Shown one piece after another: positions 7,679-15,745 of a stretch of 64,000 bases of DNA. The stretch comes from CAJXNP01 sp050305935 (GTDB taxonomy: Bacteria > Bacteroidota > Bacteroidia > Cytophagales > Cyclobacteriaceae), in the NCBI GenBank assembly GCA_050305935.1, contig JBNLGG010000003.1, positions 62,001-126,000 of the forward strand, given 5' to 3'. Positions within the stretch are counted from its first letter, which is position 1; every line of letters begins with the position of its first letter. The notes under the pieces are model-generated. The model saw only the letters and a list, made by a program, of their open reading frames with translations, was not told the DNA's origin and ran no database searches. A program made the position numbers and the translations under genes.

Positions 7679-9262
7679 CTACTCTATGGGATCTTTTGAC
7701 AGCTTATATTTACTTGCCTCTATCAGGTGCTTATTAATGCGCAGGCCAAGCTTTCTGTTTGAAATACCTAATTGCTTGGCAGATTTTAGCACGTTGCCTT
7801 TGTTAACGGTCAGGGTGTCAATGATCAATTGTTTTTCCACTTTATCCAACACACTTTCCAGAGTACCCTTTCTTTCTGTTCCGGAAGATATTGCTGTTTG
7901 TAGTGTAGGAGGCAGGTGTTGTGAATCTATTACGCCATCATCACTGAGAATAGCCGCTCGTTCGATGCAGTTTTCAAGTTCTCTGATGTTGCCTGGCCAG
8001 TTATAGATCATCAGCATATCCAATGCTGAAGAAGATATGCGTTTAATCTCTGTGCCGTTCTTTTTATTACATTTTTGTATAAAGTGATCCACTAAAAGCG
8101 GTAAGTCATTCAGCCGCTCCTTTAAAGGAGGGATGTATATCGGGAAAACATTCAGGCGATAATACAGGTCTTCCCTAAAATCCCCATCCTTAATTGCCTT
8201 TTCAAGATTCCTGTTGGTAGCGGTAATGATCCTGACATTGCAATCAATGGTTTTTGTGCCGCCAAGCCGTTCAAATTGTTTTTCCTGGAGCACTCTTAAT
8301 AGTTTCACCTGGATCTGTAGAGGCAGTTCACCAATCTCGTCAAGGAATATGGATCCTCCTTCTGCCAGCTCAAATCTGCCCTTTTTCTGCATATCTGCTC
8401 CGGTAAAGGCGCCCTTCTCATGTCCAAACAGCTCACTTTCGATCAGGCTTTCAGGTAAAGCCGAACAGTTAACTTTAATAAGTGGCTTCTTTTTTCGGGA
8501 ACTACCATAGTGAACGGCATCTGCAATAAGCTCTTTACCAACACCACTTTCTCCCCTGATCAATACATTGGCATTTGTTTTTGATACCTGTTGAATTAAT
8601 TTGAGTACCTCCCTCATTTTTGAGGAGTTTCCGATGATGTTTTCGTTGACGAAATTGTTTTTGAGTTCTTCGTATAAATGTTTGTTTTCCTGACGTAAAC
8701 GAGTGAGTTCTTCTACCCGATCCTGCTTTTTTCTAACGGATTGAGCTACCATATTTCCGACGACCATAAGGATTCGGATTAATTCATCCTTATCCAGGAT
8801 TGGGTCATGTTTTCTGACTAGGCTTATGGTTCCGGCTATTCTGCCTTTCACAATGATCGGTACACATATGAATGATAGATCGCTCTGATCGTCGGTTTTT
8901 AACCGGATCCGTGTTTTATTTACAAATCCTGCTGCTTCATTGATCTTTTCAATAAATACCGGTTCACCAGTTTTAATTACATTGCCGGTCACACCTTCAC
9001 CGATCAGGTAGTTTCCCAGCTTTTTATCCTCGTCTGATATTCCGTGCCCTGCTTCAATGTATATACTGGACAGTTCTCGGTTTAAAATCGACAACAGTGC
9101 CCGTTCGCCTGACAGGTAGTTGGCTATGAGTTTCAGGATGGGGTTAAGCGCTTCCTTAATGTACAGGCTATTATTGAGGATATTACTTACCTCAAACAGG
9201 AGAGGAAGTTCTGATTCTCCATAGCAGGATTTGCCAGCCCGTTCGCAATAAATCCGCTTCAT
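7679..9262 (-). CDS. nifA: NifA-type sigma54-dependent transcriptional activator
   Basis: This 527-residue enhancer-binding protein should switch on the nif promoters together with sigma54 RNA polymerase. An N-terminal GAF domain (roughly residues 20-180) precedes the AAA+ domain, with Walker A GESGVGKE near 240, the sigma54-contact loop GAFTGA near 300 and Walker B IFLDEIGEL. A C-terminal Fis-type helix-turn-helix includes NVLKSAKQLGISNRKL. An upstream TTG at 9301 keeps the frame open, but ATG 9262 is the more natural start. The extreme N-terminus has a cysteine pair (YCERAGKSCYGE). The cysteine linker that makes rhizobial NifA oxygen-sensitive is not evident between the AAA+ and HTH parts. 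It lies between the two promoters it probably controls. Confidence 0.88.
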   Translation of the reverse strand: MKRIYCERAGKSCYGESELPLLFEVSNILNNSLYIKEALNPILKLIANYLSGERALLSILNRELSSIYIEAGHGISDEDKKLGNYLIGEGVTGNVIKTGEPVFIEKINEAAGFVNKTRIRLKTDDQSDLSFICVPIIVKGRIAGTISLVRKHDPILDKDELIRILMVVGNMVAQSVRKKQDRVEELTRLRQENKHLYEELKNNFVNENIIGNSSKMREVLKLIQQVSKTNANVLIRGESGVGKELIADAVHYGSSRKKKPLIKVNCSALPESLIESELFGHEKGAFTGADMQKKGRFELAEGGSIFLDEIGELPLQIQVKLLRVLQEKQFERLGGTKTIDCNVRIITATNRNLEKAIKDGDFREDLYYRLNVFPIYIPPLKERLNDLPLLVDHFIQKCNKKNGTEIKRISSSALDMLMIYNWPGNIRELENCIERAAILSDDGVIDSQHLPPTLQTAISSGTERKGTLESVLDKVEKQLIIDTLTVNKGNVLKSAKQLGISNRKLGLRINKHLIEASKYKLSKDPIE

Positions 9263-9424
9263 TGTAAGAATTGTTTTTGATCTTGTAATGAAAAAATTCA
9301 ATTGTGTCTGATCGTGAAAAAATCAGATAATATTATAAATGTAGCAATGAATTCAATTGAATGCTATGTTTTGGCGCAAAAAATGTCTTATAAAATTGTG
9401 TCAGTCGTAATCGATCTGTTGAAA

Positions 9425-9442
9425 TTGTTCATAATTGTAAAA
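9425..9442. promoter_or_regulatory. Imperfect second copy of the nifH upstream palindrome
   Basis: The sequence ttgttcataattgtaaaa matches the 9455-9474 palindrome at 14 of 18 positions, with a perfect right half TGTAAAA. Centre-to-centre spacing is about 30 bp, close to three helical turns, which fits cooperative binding by one regulator. Confidence 0.45.
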
Positions 9443-9454
9443 ATGCCGTTTGAA

Positions 9455-9474
9455 TTTTTACATTTTTGTAAAAA
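9455..9474. promoter_or_regulatory. Perfect palindrome upstream of nifH (TTTTTACA-N4-TGTAAAAA)
   Basis: Eight-base perfect arms are separated by TTTT. It lies about 110 bp upstream of the -24 element, a normal distance for an enhancer bound by a NifA-type activator. The match to 7623-7642 across the nifA gene makes this the best candidate for the regulator's binding site. Confidence 0.65.
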
Positions 9475-9585
9475 ACCTTCCAATATTCTTCTTTGGCCAC
9501 AATTAAAATATTGAATTTATAAATACTTCATTAATTGACACTTAGCTGTAAGTTGTTTCAATTCCATAGCATACTGCACTCTTTT

Positions 9586-9601
9586 TGGCACGTGAGATGA
9601 T
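9586..9601 (+). promoter_or_regulatory. Sigma54-type -24/-12 promoter for the nif operon
   Basis: The sequence TGGCACGTGAGATGAT has a perfect -24 block TGGCACG. At the -12 block it has ATGAT in place of TTGCW, with correct spacing. It lies 37 bp before the nifH start codon. Both sigma54-like elements in this window have GA where GC is usual. Confidence 0.75.
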
Positions 9602-9637
9602 AAACTGAAAATCATATTACCAAAAAAAAAAACAGAT

Positions 9638-10462
9638 ATGAGAAAAATAGCAATTTATGGAAAGGGAGGTATTGGAAAATCCACTACCACTCAGAATACT
9701 GTCGCCGGTTTGGCGGAAATGGGAAAAAATGTAATGGTTGTTGGTTGTGATCCGAAAGCAGACTCCACGCGACTTTTACTTGGAGGACTTGCACAAAAAA
9801 CAGTACTCGATACTTTAAGGGAAGAAGGTGAAGATGTAGAGTTGTCGGATATTTTAAAACCGGGTTTCGCCAATACAGCTTGCGTGGAGTCCGGTGGCCC
9901 GGAGCCAGGAGTAGGATGCGCAGGCAGGGGGATCATTACTTCCATTAACATGCTTGAGCAACTAGGCGCCTATGAAGAAGATCACGAACTTGATTATGCC
10001 TTCTATGATGTGTTGGGTGACGTGGTTTGCGGAGGTTTTGCCATGCCGATTCGAGATGGAAAAGCACAGGAGATATACATAGTCGTATCCGGTGAAATGA
10101 TGGCGATGTATGCTGCTAATAACATTTGTAAAGGGATTGTCAAGTTTGCAGAAGCCGGAGGAGTTAGATTGGGAGGTTTGATCTGTAACAGTAGAAATGT
10201 AGACAATGAAAGACAAATGATCGAAGAGCTGGCCAAGAAACTGGGCACTCAAATGATCCACTTCGTTCCAAGGGATAATATGGTCCAACGTGCAGAGATC
10301 AACCGCAAGACGGTAATCGACTACGATCCCACCCATCATCAGGCAGACGAATACCGGGCATTGGCCAGGAAAATCGATGAGAATCAAATGTTCGTTGTTC
10401 CAAAGCCATTGAAAATCGAGGAATTGGAAACGCTGTTGATTGATTTCGGAATTCTTAACTAA
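9638..10462 (+). CDS. nifH: Nitrogenase iron protein (dinitrogenase reductase)
   Basis: The homodimeric Fe protein hydrolyses MgATP while passing electrons one at a time to the MoFe protein. All landmarks are present in 274 residues: P-loop GKGGIGKST (8-16), CDPKADST switch region, and the two cysteines that bridge the [4Fe-4S] cluster between subunits, C94 (GCAGRG) and C131 (VVCGGFAMP). R97, in the CAGRG loop, corresponds to the ADP-ribosylation target of other NifH proteins, but no draT/draG is in the window. It is the first gene of the nif operon, 37 bp downstream of the sigma54-like promoter, and nifI1 follows after 20 bp. With nifI genes next to it, group II/III affiliation is likely. 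Confidence 0.98.
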   Translation: MRKIAIYGKGGIGKSTTTQNTVAGLAEMGKNVMVVGCDPKADSTRLLLGGLAQKTVLDTLREEGEDVELSDILKPGFANTACVESGGPEPGVGCAGRGIITSINMLEQLGAYEEDHELDYAFYDVLGDVVCGGFAMPIRDGKAQEIYIVVSGEMMAMYAANNICKGIVKFAEAGGVRLGGLICNSRNVDNERQMIEELAKKLGTQMIHFVPRDNMVQRAEINRKTVIDYDPTHHQADEYRALARKIDENQMFVVPKPLKIEELETLLIDFGILN

Positions 10463-10482
10463 CCAGAGAGGAGGTATATCAA

Positions 10483-10809
10483 ATGCAAATGATAAGAGCA
10501 ATCGTCAGACCAGATAAGGTTGGGCCAGTTATGAAATCACTGTTTGAAGCTGGCTATGTGGCCGTAACCCGGATACCTGTTGCCGGCAGAGGAAAGCAAA
10601 GGGGATTAAAAGTAGGAGATATTACCTACGATGAGCTACCGAAGGAACTTCTCATGATTGTAGTGGAAGATAATGATAAGGAATTTGCGATAAAGACCAT
10701 CATTGAATCCGCCAGAACCGGGGAGAAAGGAGCCTTTGGCGATGGGAAGATATTTGTTTCACCGGTAGACGAAGCCTATACCATCAGCCGGGCCGCTAAA
10801 GAATTATAG
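10483..10809 (+). CDS. nifI1: PII-like nitrogenase regulator NifI1
   Basis: A 108-residue PII-superfamily protein (GlnB-like trimer). In methanogens, NifI1 and NifI2 together bind dinitrogenase and block its activity when ammonium is available, with relief by 2-oxoglutarate and ATP. The PII fold is visible from MQMIRAIVRPDKVGPVMKSL through the C-terminal TGEKGAFGDGKIFVSPVDEA. The T-loop region (VAGRGKQRGLKVGDITYDELP) is not that of ordinary GlnB. Position between nifH and nifD, paired with a second PII-like gene, distinguishes it from glnB. An AGAGAGGAGG-type Shine-Dalgarno sequence precedes the start, unusually strong for this genome. Spacing from nifH is 20 bp. Confidence 0.93.
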   Translation: MQMIRAIVRPDKVGPVMKSLFEAGYVAVTRIPVAGRGKQRGLKVGDITYDELPKELLMIVVEDNDKEFAIKTIIESARTGEKGAFGDGKIFVSPVDEAYTISRAAKEL

Positions 10810-10826
10810 ACCTAAAGTCGACGATT

Positions 10827-11204
10827 ATGAAAATGATCATTGCCATCATTAAGATTGATAAAGTAAACGAAACGAGGAAAGCACTTTCTGAAGCAGGAAT
10901 GCCATCCTACTTTGCTACGAGCAAAGTTTATGGACGTGGAAAAGGAAAATGGGATGCCAAAATCATGCAAGGAGTTCGTGAAAATTCCCCGGAAGCATTA
11001 AGCAAGCTGGGACCTCATCCGGTGATGAGACCTCATCGATTGATCACTCTGGTTGTTCAGGATAAAAATGTTAAACCTGCTGTAAAAGCTATTATCGAAG
11101 CAAACAGGACGGGCAATCCCTGTGATGGAAAAATATTTGTATTGCCGATGACGGACGCAATAAGAGTGAGAACCCGGGAGAGGGGCGAGGTTGCATTAGA
11201 TTAA
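10827..11204 (+). CDS. nifI2: PII-like nitrogenase regulator NifI2
   Basis: The 125-residue partner of NifI1. It starts MKMIIAIIKIDKVNETRKAL and ends with the conserved block GNPCDGKIFVLPMTDAIRVRTRERGE. Its longer T-loop (YGRGKGKWDAKIMQGVRENS) includes about fifteen residues absent from NifI1, as expected for NifI2. The pair should form hetero-oligomers that bind NifDK directly and mediate ammonium switch-off. It sits 17 bp after nifI1 and 21 bp before nifD. Because regulation through NifI is typical of anaerobic archaea, clostridia and sulfate reducers, it suggests transfer of the whole operon from such a lineage or descent within an anaerobic branch. Confidence 0.93.
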   Translation: MKMIIAIIKIDKVNETRKALSEAGMPSYFATSKVYGRGKGKWDAKIMQGVRENSPEALSKLGPHPVMRPHRLITLVVQDKNVKPAVKAIIEANRTGNPCDGKIFVLPMTDAIRVRTRERGEVALD

Positions 11205-11225
11205 AAAACAAAAACAACAAAAAAA

Positions 11226-12872
11226 ATGGATGTCAAGAATATAACGTTTAAAGATCCTGAAGAGATCAAGGAGGAGATTCTGAAGAAATATCCTCCCAAG
11301 GTTGCCAGGAAGCGTGCAAAATCAATGTTGGCCAATAGTCCTGACAATATTCAGGAGATTCAGGCAAACGTACGAACGATACCAGGTATTATTACGCAAC
11401 GAGGCTGTACCTATGCAGGATGTAAAGGGGTGGTGCTGGGCCCCACAAGGGATGTAATTAACCTGACCCACGGGCCTATAGGTTGCGGATTTTATAGTTG
11501 GTTAACCAGAAGAAATCAAACCAAACCGCCTTCACAAGATCCTAATGACAAGCTTAATGGCGAGAACTACATTAACTACTGTTTTTCGACCGATATGCAG
11601 GATGAGAATATTGTGTTTGGAGGGGAGAAAAAGTTGAAGGCAGCAATTCAGGAAGCCTATGAGCTATTTAAGCCAAAAGCGATTTCCATCTTTTCTACCT
11701 GTCCCGTCGGACTCATTGGTGACGATGTTCACCAGGTGGCAAGGGACGCCAGTAAGGAATTAGGGATCAATGTCTTTGGGTTTAGCTGCGAAGGATATAG
11801 AGGCGTGAGCCAATCCGCAGGGCACCACATAGCCAATAATGGTCTGCTCACACATGTGGTTGGTAGAAATGACAATGGCCCTGAGGGAAAGTTTAAGGTG
11901 AACCTGCTGGGAGAATATAACATTGGCGGAGACGCATTTGTATTGGAGAAAATGTTTGAGGAAGTGGGTATTACATTAGTTTCAACTTTTAGCGGAAACT
12001 CCACCATCACCTCGTTTGAACAGGCCCATACCGCGGATCTGAATACTGTAATGTGCCACCGATCCATCAATTACATTGCAGAGATGATGGAAACCAAATA
12101 TGGTATACCATGGTTTAAGGTGAACTTTATTGGAGCAGAGTCCACAGCTAAGTCATTGAGAAAAATAGGTGAATACTTCGAGGATAGAGAGCTGATCAGC
12201 AATATTGAGAAATACATCACCAAAAATCTGAAGGAAGTAAAAAAGGTGGCTAAGAGTATATTACCTGTCACCACTGGTAAACTCGCGATGCTCTTTGTGG
12301 GTGGATCTCGAGCTCACCACTATCAGGATTTATTCAGGGAGTTGGGGATGCCAACGGTCGCTGCCGGTTATGAATTTGCTCACCGGGACGACTACGAAGG
12401 CAGGGAGGTTCTTCCAAACATCAAAATTGATGCGGATAGCAGAAACATTGAAGAACTTAATGTTACCGAAGATCCCGAAAAATATAAAGCCAGAAAATCC
12501 GAGGAAGAAAAATCAGAAATGGAAGCCAGAGGATTTACATTTTCTGACTATGAAGGAATGATGGCTGACATGAATAGTAATGCGCTCGTAGTGGATGATA
12601 TTTCCCATTGGGAAACAGAAAAATTGATAGAATACTACAAGCCTGCCATCTTTTGTGCAGGTATCAAAGAAAAATATGCTATTCAAAAAATGGGGGTCCC
12701 ACTGAAGCAATTACACAGTTATGATTATGGAGGGCCGTATGCCGGATTTGAAGGAGCGATTAATTTTTACAGGGAAATGGAGAGAATGGTAGGCACGAAA
12801 ATCTGGGATTTGATCAAAGCGCCCTGGCAGGGAGAGCCTGAACTTATTGGAACTATGGGAGTCGAAAACTAA
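11226..12872 (+). CDS. nifD: Nitrogenase molybdenum-iron protein alpha chain
   Basis: The alpha subunit holds FeMo-co and shares the P-cluster with NifK. P-cluster cysteines are C61 (RGCTYAGC), C87 (GPIGCGF) and C159 (STCPVG). C66 is an extra cysteine in the first motif. FeMo-co ligands are C277 (VMCHRS) and H497 (QLHSYDYGGPYAGFEG), equivalent to the usual Cys275/His442. At 548 residues the protein is about 55 longer than the proteobacterial type. The extra sequence is a charged insertion at roughly residues 405-455 (containing EEEKSEMEARGFTFSDYE), a feature of clostridial/Chlorobium-type NifD. No VnfG/AnfG gene follows, so this is a molybdenum enzyme. nifK starts 52 bp later. Confidence 0.97.
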   Translation: MDVKNITFKDPEEIKEEILKKYPPKVARKRAKSMLANSPDNIQEIQANVRTIPGIITQRGCTYAGCKGVVLGPTRDVINLTHGPIGCGFYSWLTRRNQTKPPSQDPNDKLNGENYINYCFSTDMQDENIVFGGEKKLKAAIQEAYELFKPKAISIFSTCPVGLIGDDVHQVARDASKELGINVFGFSCEGYRGVSQSAGHHIANNGLLTHVVGRNDNGPEGKFKVNLLGEYNIGGDAFVLEKMFEEVGITLVSTFSGNSTITSFEQAHTADLNTVMCHRSINYIAEMMETKYGIPWFKVNFIGAESTAKSLRKIGEYFEDRELISNIEKYITKNLKEVKKVAKSILPVTTGKLAMLFVGGSRAHHYQDLFRELGMPTVAAGYEFAHRDDYEGREVLPNIKIDADSRNIEELNVTEDPEKYKARKSEEEKSEMEARGFTFSDYEGMMADMNSNALVVDDISHWETEKLIEYYKPAIFCAGIKEKYAIQKMGVPLKQLHSYDYGGPYAGFEGAINFYREMERMVGTKIWDLIKAPWQGEPELIGTMGVEN

Positions 12873-12924
12873 AGGAACGGTCATCCTAACCAATTCAAAT
12901 TTAAAACACTAAAAGAAGAAAATC

Positions 12925-14307
12925 ATGTTACTACGTCATACACCAAAAGAGGTTAAGGAAAGAAATGCGTTGACCATCAATCCTGCTAAGACCTGTCAGC
13001 CGATAGGCGCCATGTACGCTGCATTAGGCATTCATGGGTGTTTACCGCACAGTCACGGATCTCAAGGATGTTGCTCTTACCATCGAAGCACTCTAACCAG
13101 ACATTACAAAGAGCCTATTATGGCCGCAACGAGCTCATTTACCGAGGGATCGTCCGTTTTCGGAGGCCAGGCGAATTTGTTACAATCCATCAGTAATATT
13201 TTTGAGATATACAATCCTGAAGTTATTGCCATCCATACCACATGTCTTTCCGAGACCATCGGCGACGATATTGTACAAATCGCTGAGAAAGCAAGGGATG
13301 AAGGCAAAATTCCACAGGGGAAATATGTGATCCATTGCAATACACCTAGTTATGTGGGCTCACATGTGACTGGTTATGCCAATATGCTGAAAGGGATGGT
13401 TCATTATTTCTCTGAAAATAGTGGTCAGAAATCCAACAAGTTGAATATTATAACCGGTTGGGTAGAGCCATCTGATATGCGGGAAATTAAAAGGTTTGCT
13501 CAATTAATGGGTACAGAGATTATCATGTTTCCAGATACTTCAGATGTACTGGATGCCCCACAAACCGGAAAACATGAGTTCTATCCAAAGGGCGGGACAA
13601 CCGTTGCCGAGTTAATTGATGCTGGAAATAGTAAACACAGTATCGCGCTGGGCGAATGGGCTACCAAAGATGCTGCTGTTAAATTGGAAAATAAGTGTAA
13701 GGTAAAATTTTCGATCAATGACTTACCTATCGGATTGAAAGCAACTGACAGATTCATTCAGGCATTATCAAAATTTGGAGGAGTGAAAGTAGCTAGTGAG
13801 ATAAATGATGAGCGCGGAAGATTACTGGACGTCATTACGGATATGCACCAATACTTTTACGGAAAACGGGTGGCTCTTTGGGGTGATCCGGATCACCTGA
13901 TTCCATTAGTTGAATTCCTTACCGACCTGGATATGAAACCGGTCTATATTGTTAGTGGTACACAAGGAAAAGATTTCAATAACCGTATTGAAAAAGCGCT
14001 CGACGGCAGGGTTCCGGAAGCTCAATATAAAAATGGCCCACAGGCAGATATGTTCCTGATGCATCAGTGGATCAAAAATGAACCGGTAGACCTGCTTATT
14101 GGAAACACCTATGGAAAGTACATTTCCAGAGATGAAAACATTCCGTTCATACGCATGGGATTCCCAATCATGGATCGAATCGGTCACAGCTATTTCCCAT
14201 TTGTGGGGTATATGGGCGGTATCAGATTGCTGGAAAAAATCCTCAATGCATTCATGGATAAGCAAGATGCCGAATGTCCGGAGGAACGATTTGAATTAGT
14301 AATGTAA
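12925..14307 (+). CDS. nifK: Nitrogenase molybdenum-iron protein beta chain
   Basis: The 460-residue beta subunit completes the alpha2beta2 MoFe protein. P-cluster cysteines lie in CQPIGAMYAALG, HGSQGCCSYHRS and HTTCLSETIGDD. The length matches the shorter NifK of the anaerobe-type clade, which lacks the ~50-residue N-terminal extension of Azotobacter NifK. The C-terminal region FIRMGFPIMDRIGHSYFP is well conserved. The gap to nifE is 105 bp, the longest inside the operon, and contains a stable hairpin (14370-14389). That suggests structural genes and cofactor-assembly genes may be expressed at different levels. Confidence 0.97.
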   Translation: MLLRHTPKEVKERNALTINPAKTCQPIGAMYAALGIHGCLPHSHGSQGCCSYHRSTLTRHYKEPIMAATSSFTEGSSVFGGQANLLQSISNIFEIYNPEVIAIHTTCLSETIGDDIVQIAEKARDEGKIPQGKYVIHCNTPSYVGSHVTGYANMLKGMVHYFSENSGQKSNKLNIITGWVEPSDMREIKRFAQLMGTEIIMFPDTSDVLDAPQTGKHEFYPKGGTTVAELIDAGNSKHSIALGEWATKDAAVKLENKCKVKFSINDLPIGLKATDRFIQALSKFGGVKVASEINDERGRLLDVITDMHQYFYGKRVALWGDPDHLIPLVEFLTDLDMKPVYIVSGTQGKDFNNRIEKALDGRVPEAQYKNGPQADMFLMHQWIKNEPVDLLIGNTYGKYISRDENIPFIRMGFPIMDRIGHSYFPFVGYMGGIRLLEKILNAFMDKQDAECPEERFELVM

Positions 14308-14369
14308 CAGCAATTTCAGTGACCAAAATTTAAATAAAAGTTTTTGTTGGAGTTTTAGTTAAATCAGAT

Positions 14370-14389
14370 GCCCGGTCGAATGGCCGGGC
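14370..14389 (+). promoter_or_regulatory. Intra-operon hairpin between nifK and nifE
   Basis: The arms GCCCGGTC and GGCCGGGC give an eight-pair stem (one T-G pair) around loop GAAT. No T-run follows, so it is not a classic terminator. It is more likely an RNA-stability or processing element protecting the 3' end of a nifH-K message, or a partial attenuator. Confidence 0.55.
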
Positions 14390-14412
14390 GACTGAGATAA
14401 AGCGATATTGAA

Positions 14413-15741
14413 ATGAAGATCTTAAAAGACAGAACCGAACATGTGATCACTAAAGGGAAAGATAACAGGGATCTGGCTTGTGATAAAGCAAGCGTTGCCG
14501 GATCTGTCAGCCAGCGTGCCTGTGTTTTTTGTGGCTCAAGGGTGGTATTATATCCAATCGCTGATGCACTTCATTTAATTCATGGGCCAGTAGGATGTGC
14601 GGCTTATACATGGGATATACGCGGGGCGTTATCATCGGGGCCGCAGCTGCATCGGCTGAGTTTTTCTACGGATCTGAAAGAACAACAAGTAGTGTTTGGA
14701 GGTGAAAAGACTTTAAAAACCGCTCTCCTGGAGTTGATAAATGCCTATCAACCAAAAGCTGCGTTTGTTTATTCCACATGCATCGTAGGGTTAATAGGCG
14801 ATGATGTAGAGGCTATTTGCAGACAGGTCACAAAAGAAACCGGGATTGATACGATACCGGTTCAGGCGCCCGGATTTGCCGGTACTAAAAAGGATGGCTA
14901 TAAAGTGGCGTGTGATGCCTTAATGAAACTCGTTGGAACTATGGGGGACCAAGAGACAATTCCCGAAAGCATCAATATCATTGGAGATTTTAACCTGGCA
15001 GGTGAGTTGTATCTGTTGAAAGACTATTATGAAAAAATGGGTGTGAGGATCATCGCTACCATTACCGGCGATGGCAGGGTAGATGACATCCGGCAATCCC
15101 ATAAAGCAGCGCTGAATATTGTCCAATGTTCCGGTTCGATGAGCAATCTGGCAATTCAAATGGAGAAAAAATACAATATCCCTTTTATTCGGGTTTCCTA
15201 TTTCGGTATTGAAGATATGTCGGAAGCATTGTATGAAGTGGCTCGGTTCTTTGATAGTGAATCCATGATGAACAAGGCGATTGATCTTGTTCGGGAAGAG
15301 GTTGGGGATCTGATTCCAAGGTTAGCAGAATTTAAGCAATCATTAGAAGGAAAGAAAGCGGCGATTTATGTCGGTGGAGCTTTTAAAGCTATTTCTCTGA
15401 TTAAGGCATTACGGATGATCGGTGTGGAGACCGTCGTTGTCGGTTCTCAAACCGGGAATAAGGACGATTACCGGATCATGAAAGAGATCAGTGAGGAAGG
15501 AACCATCCTGGTAGATGATACCAATCCTTTAGAGCTTACCCAATTTGTCAAGCAAACAAAAGCAGACATTCTCATTGGAGGGGTAAAAGAACGGCCCATC
15601 GCTTATAAACTCGGAATTGGTTTTTGTGACCATAACCATGAGCGGAAGCTGGCCCTGGCAGGGTACGAGGGAATGCTCAATTTTGCCAAAGAAATATATG
15701 CAACGGCGATGAGCCCGGTTTTTCAATTCACAAAAATCTAA
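14413..15741 (+). CDS. nifE: FeMo-cofactor scaffold protein NifE
   Basis: NifE pairs with NifN in a NifDK-like tetramer on which NifB-co is matured with molybdenum and homocitrate. The 442-residue sequence has NifE/D-type motifs: SQRACVFCGSRVVLYP, HGPVGCAAYTWDIRG, YSTCIVGLIGDDVEA and FGGEKTLKTALLEL. The large charged insertion of this organism's NifD is absent. The histidine that binds FeMo-co in NifD is replaced by the NifE-type ending DHNHERKLALAGYEGM, which fits a transient carrier. It ends 4 bp before nifN, so the two are probably translated together. Confidence 0.95.
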   Translation: MKILKDRTEHVITKGKDNRDLACDKASVAGSVSQRACVFCGSRVVLYPIADALHLIHGPVGCAAYTWDIRGALSSGPQLHRLSFSTDLKEQQVVFGGEKTLKTALLELINAYQPKAAFVYSTCIVGLIGDDVEAICRQVTKETGIDTIPVQAPGFAGTKKDGYKVACDALMKLVGTMGDQETIPESINIIGDFNLAGELYLLKDYYEKMGVRIIATITGDGRVDDIRQSHKAALNIVQCSGSMSNLAIQMEKKYNIPFIRVSYFGIEDMSEALYEVARFFDSESMMNKAIDLVREEVGDLIPRLAEFKQSLEGKKAAIYVGGAFKAISLIKALRMIGVETVVVGSQTGNKDDYRIMKEISEEGTILVDDTNPLELTQFVKQTKADILIGGVKERPIAYKLGIGFCDHNHERKLALAGYEGMLNFAKEIYATAMSPVFQFTKI

Positions 15742-15745
15742 TGCG

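Larger units (their letters stand above)
9263..9637. other. Divergent nifA-nifH regulatory region
   Basis: This 375-bp A+T-rich region carries the nifH sigma54-like promoter (9586-9601), a perfect palindrome (9455-9474) and a weaker second copy (9425-9442). No clear promoter for nifA itself was recognised on the minus strand. A short open frame at 9302-9514 overlaps these sites and is not considered a gene. Confidence 0.75.

Noticed and set aside
9302..9514. A 70-codon open frame on the plus strand upstream of nifH
   Set aside because: It overlaps the regulatory palindromes, has A+T-driven composition and no family resemblance. The region is better explained as promoter DNA.
10483..11204. 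nifI1/nifI2 read as ordinary glnB/glnK genes with an ammonium transporter
   Set aside because: No amtB is adjacent, the T-loops are not GlnB-like, and the pair sits between nifH and nifD, the hallmark location of nifI genes.
11226..14307. Vanadium- or iron-only nitrogenase
   Set aside because: There is no G subunit gene between the D and K genes, and scaffold genes nifE and nifN are present, so the molybdenum enzyme is the simple reading.
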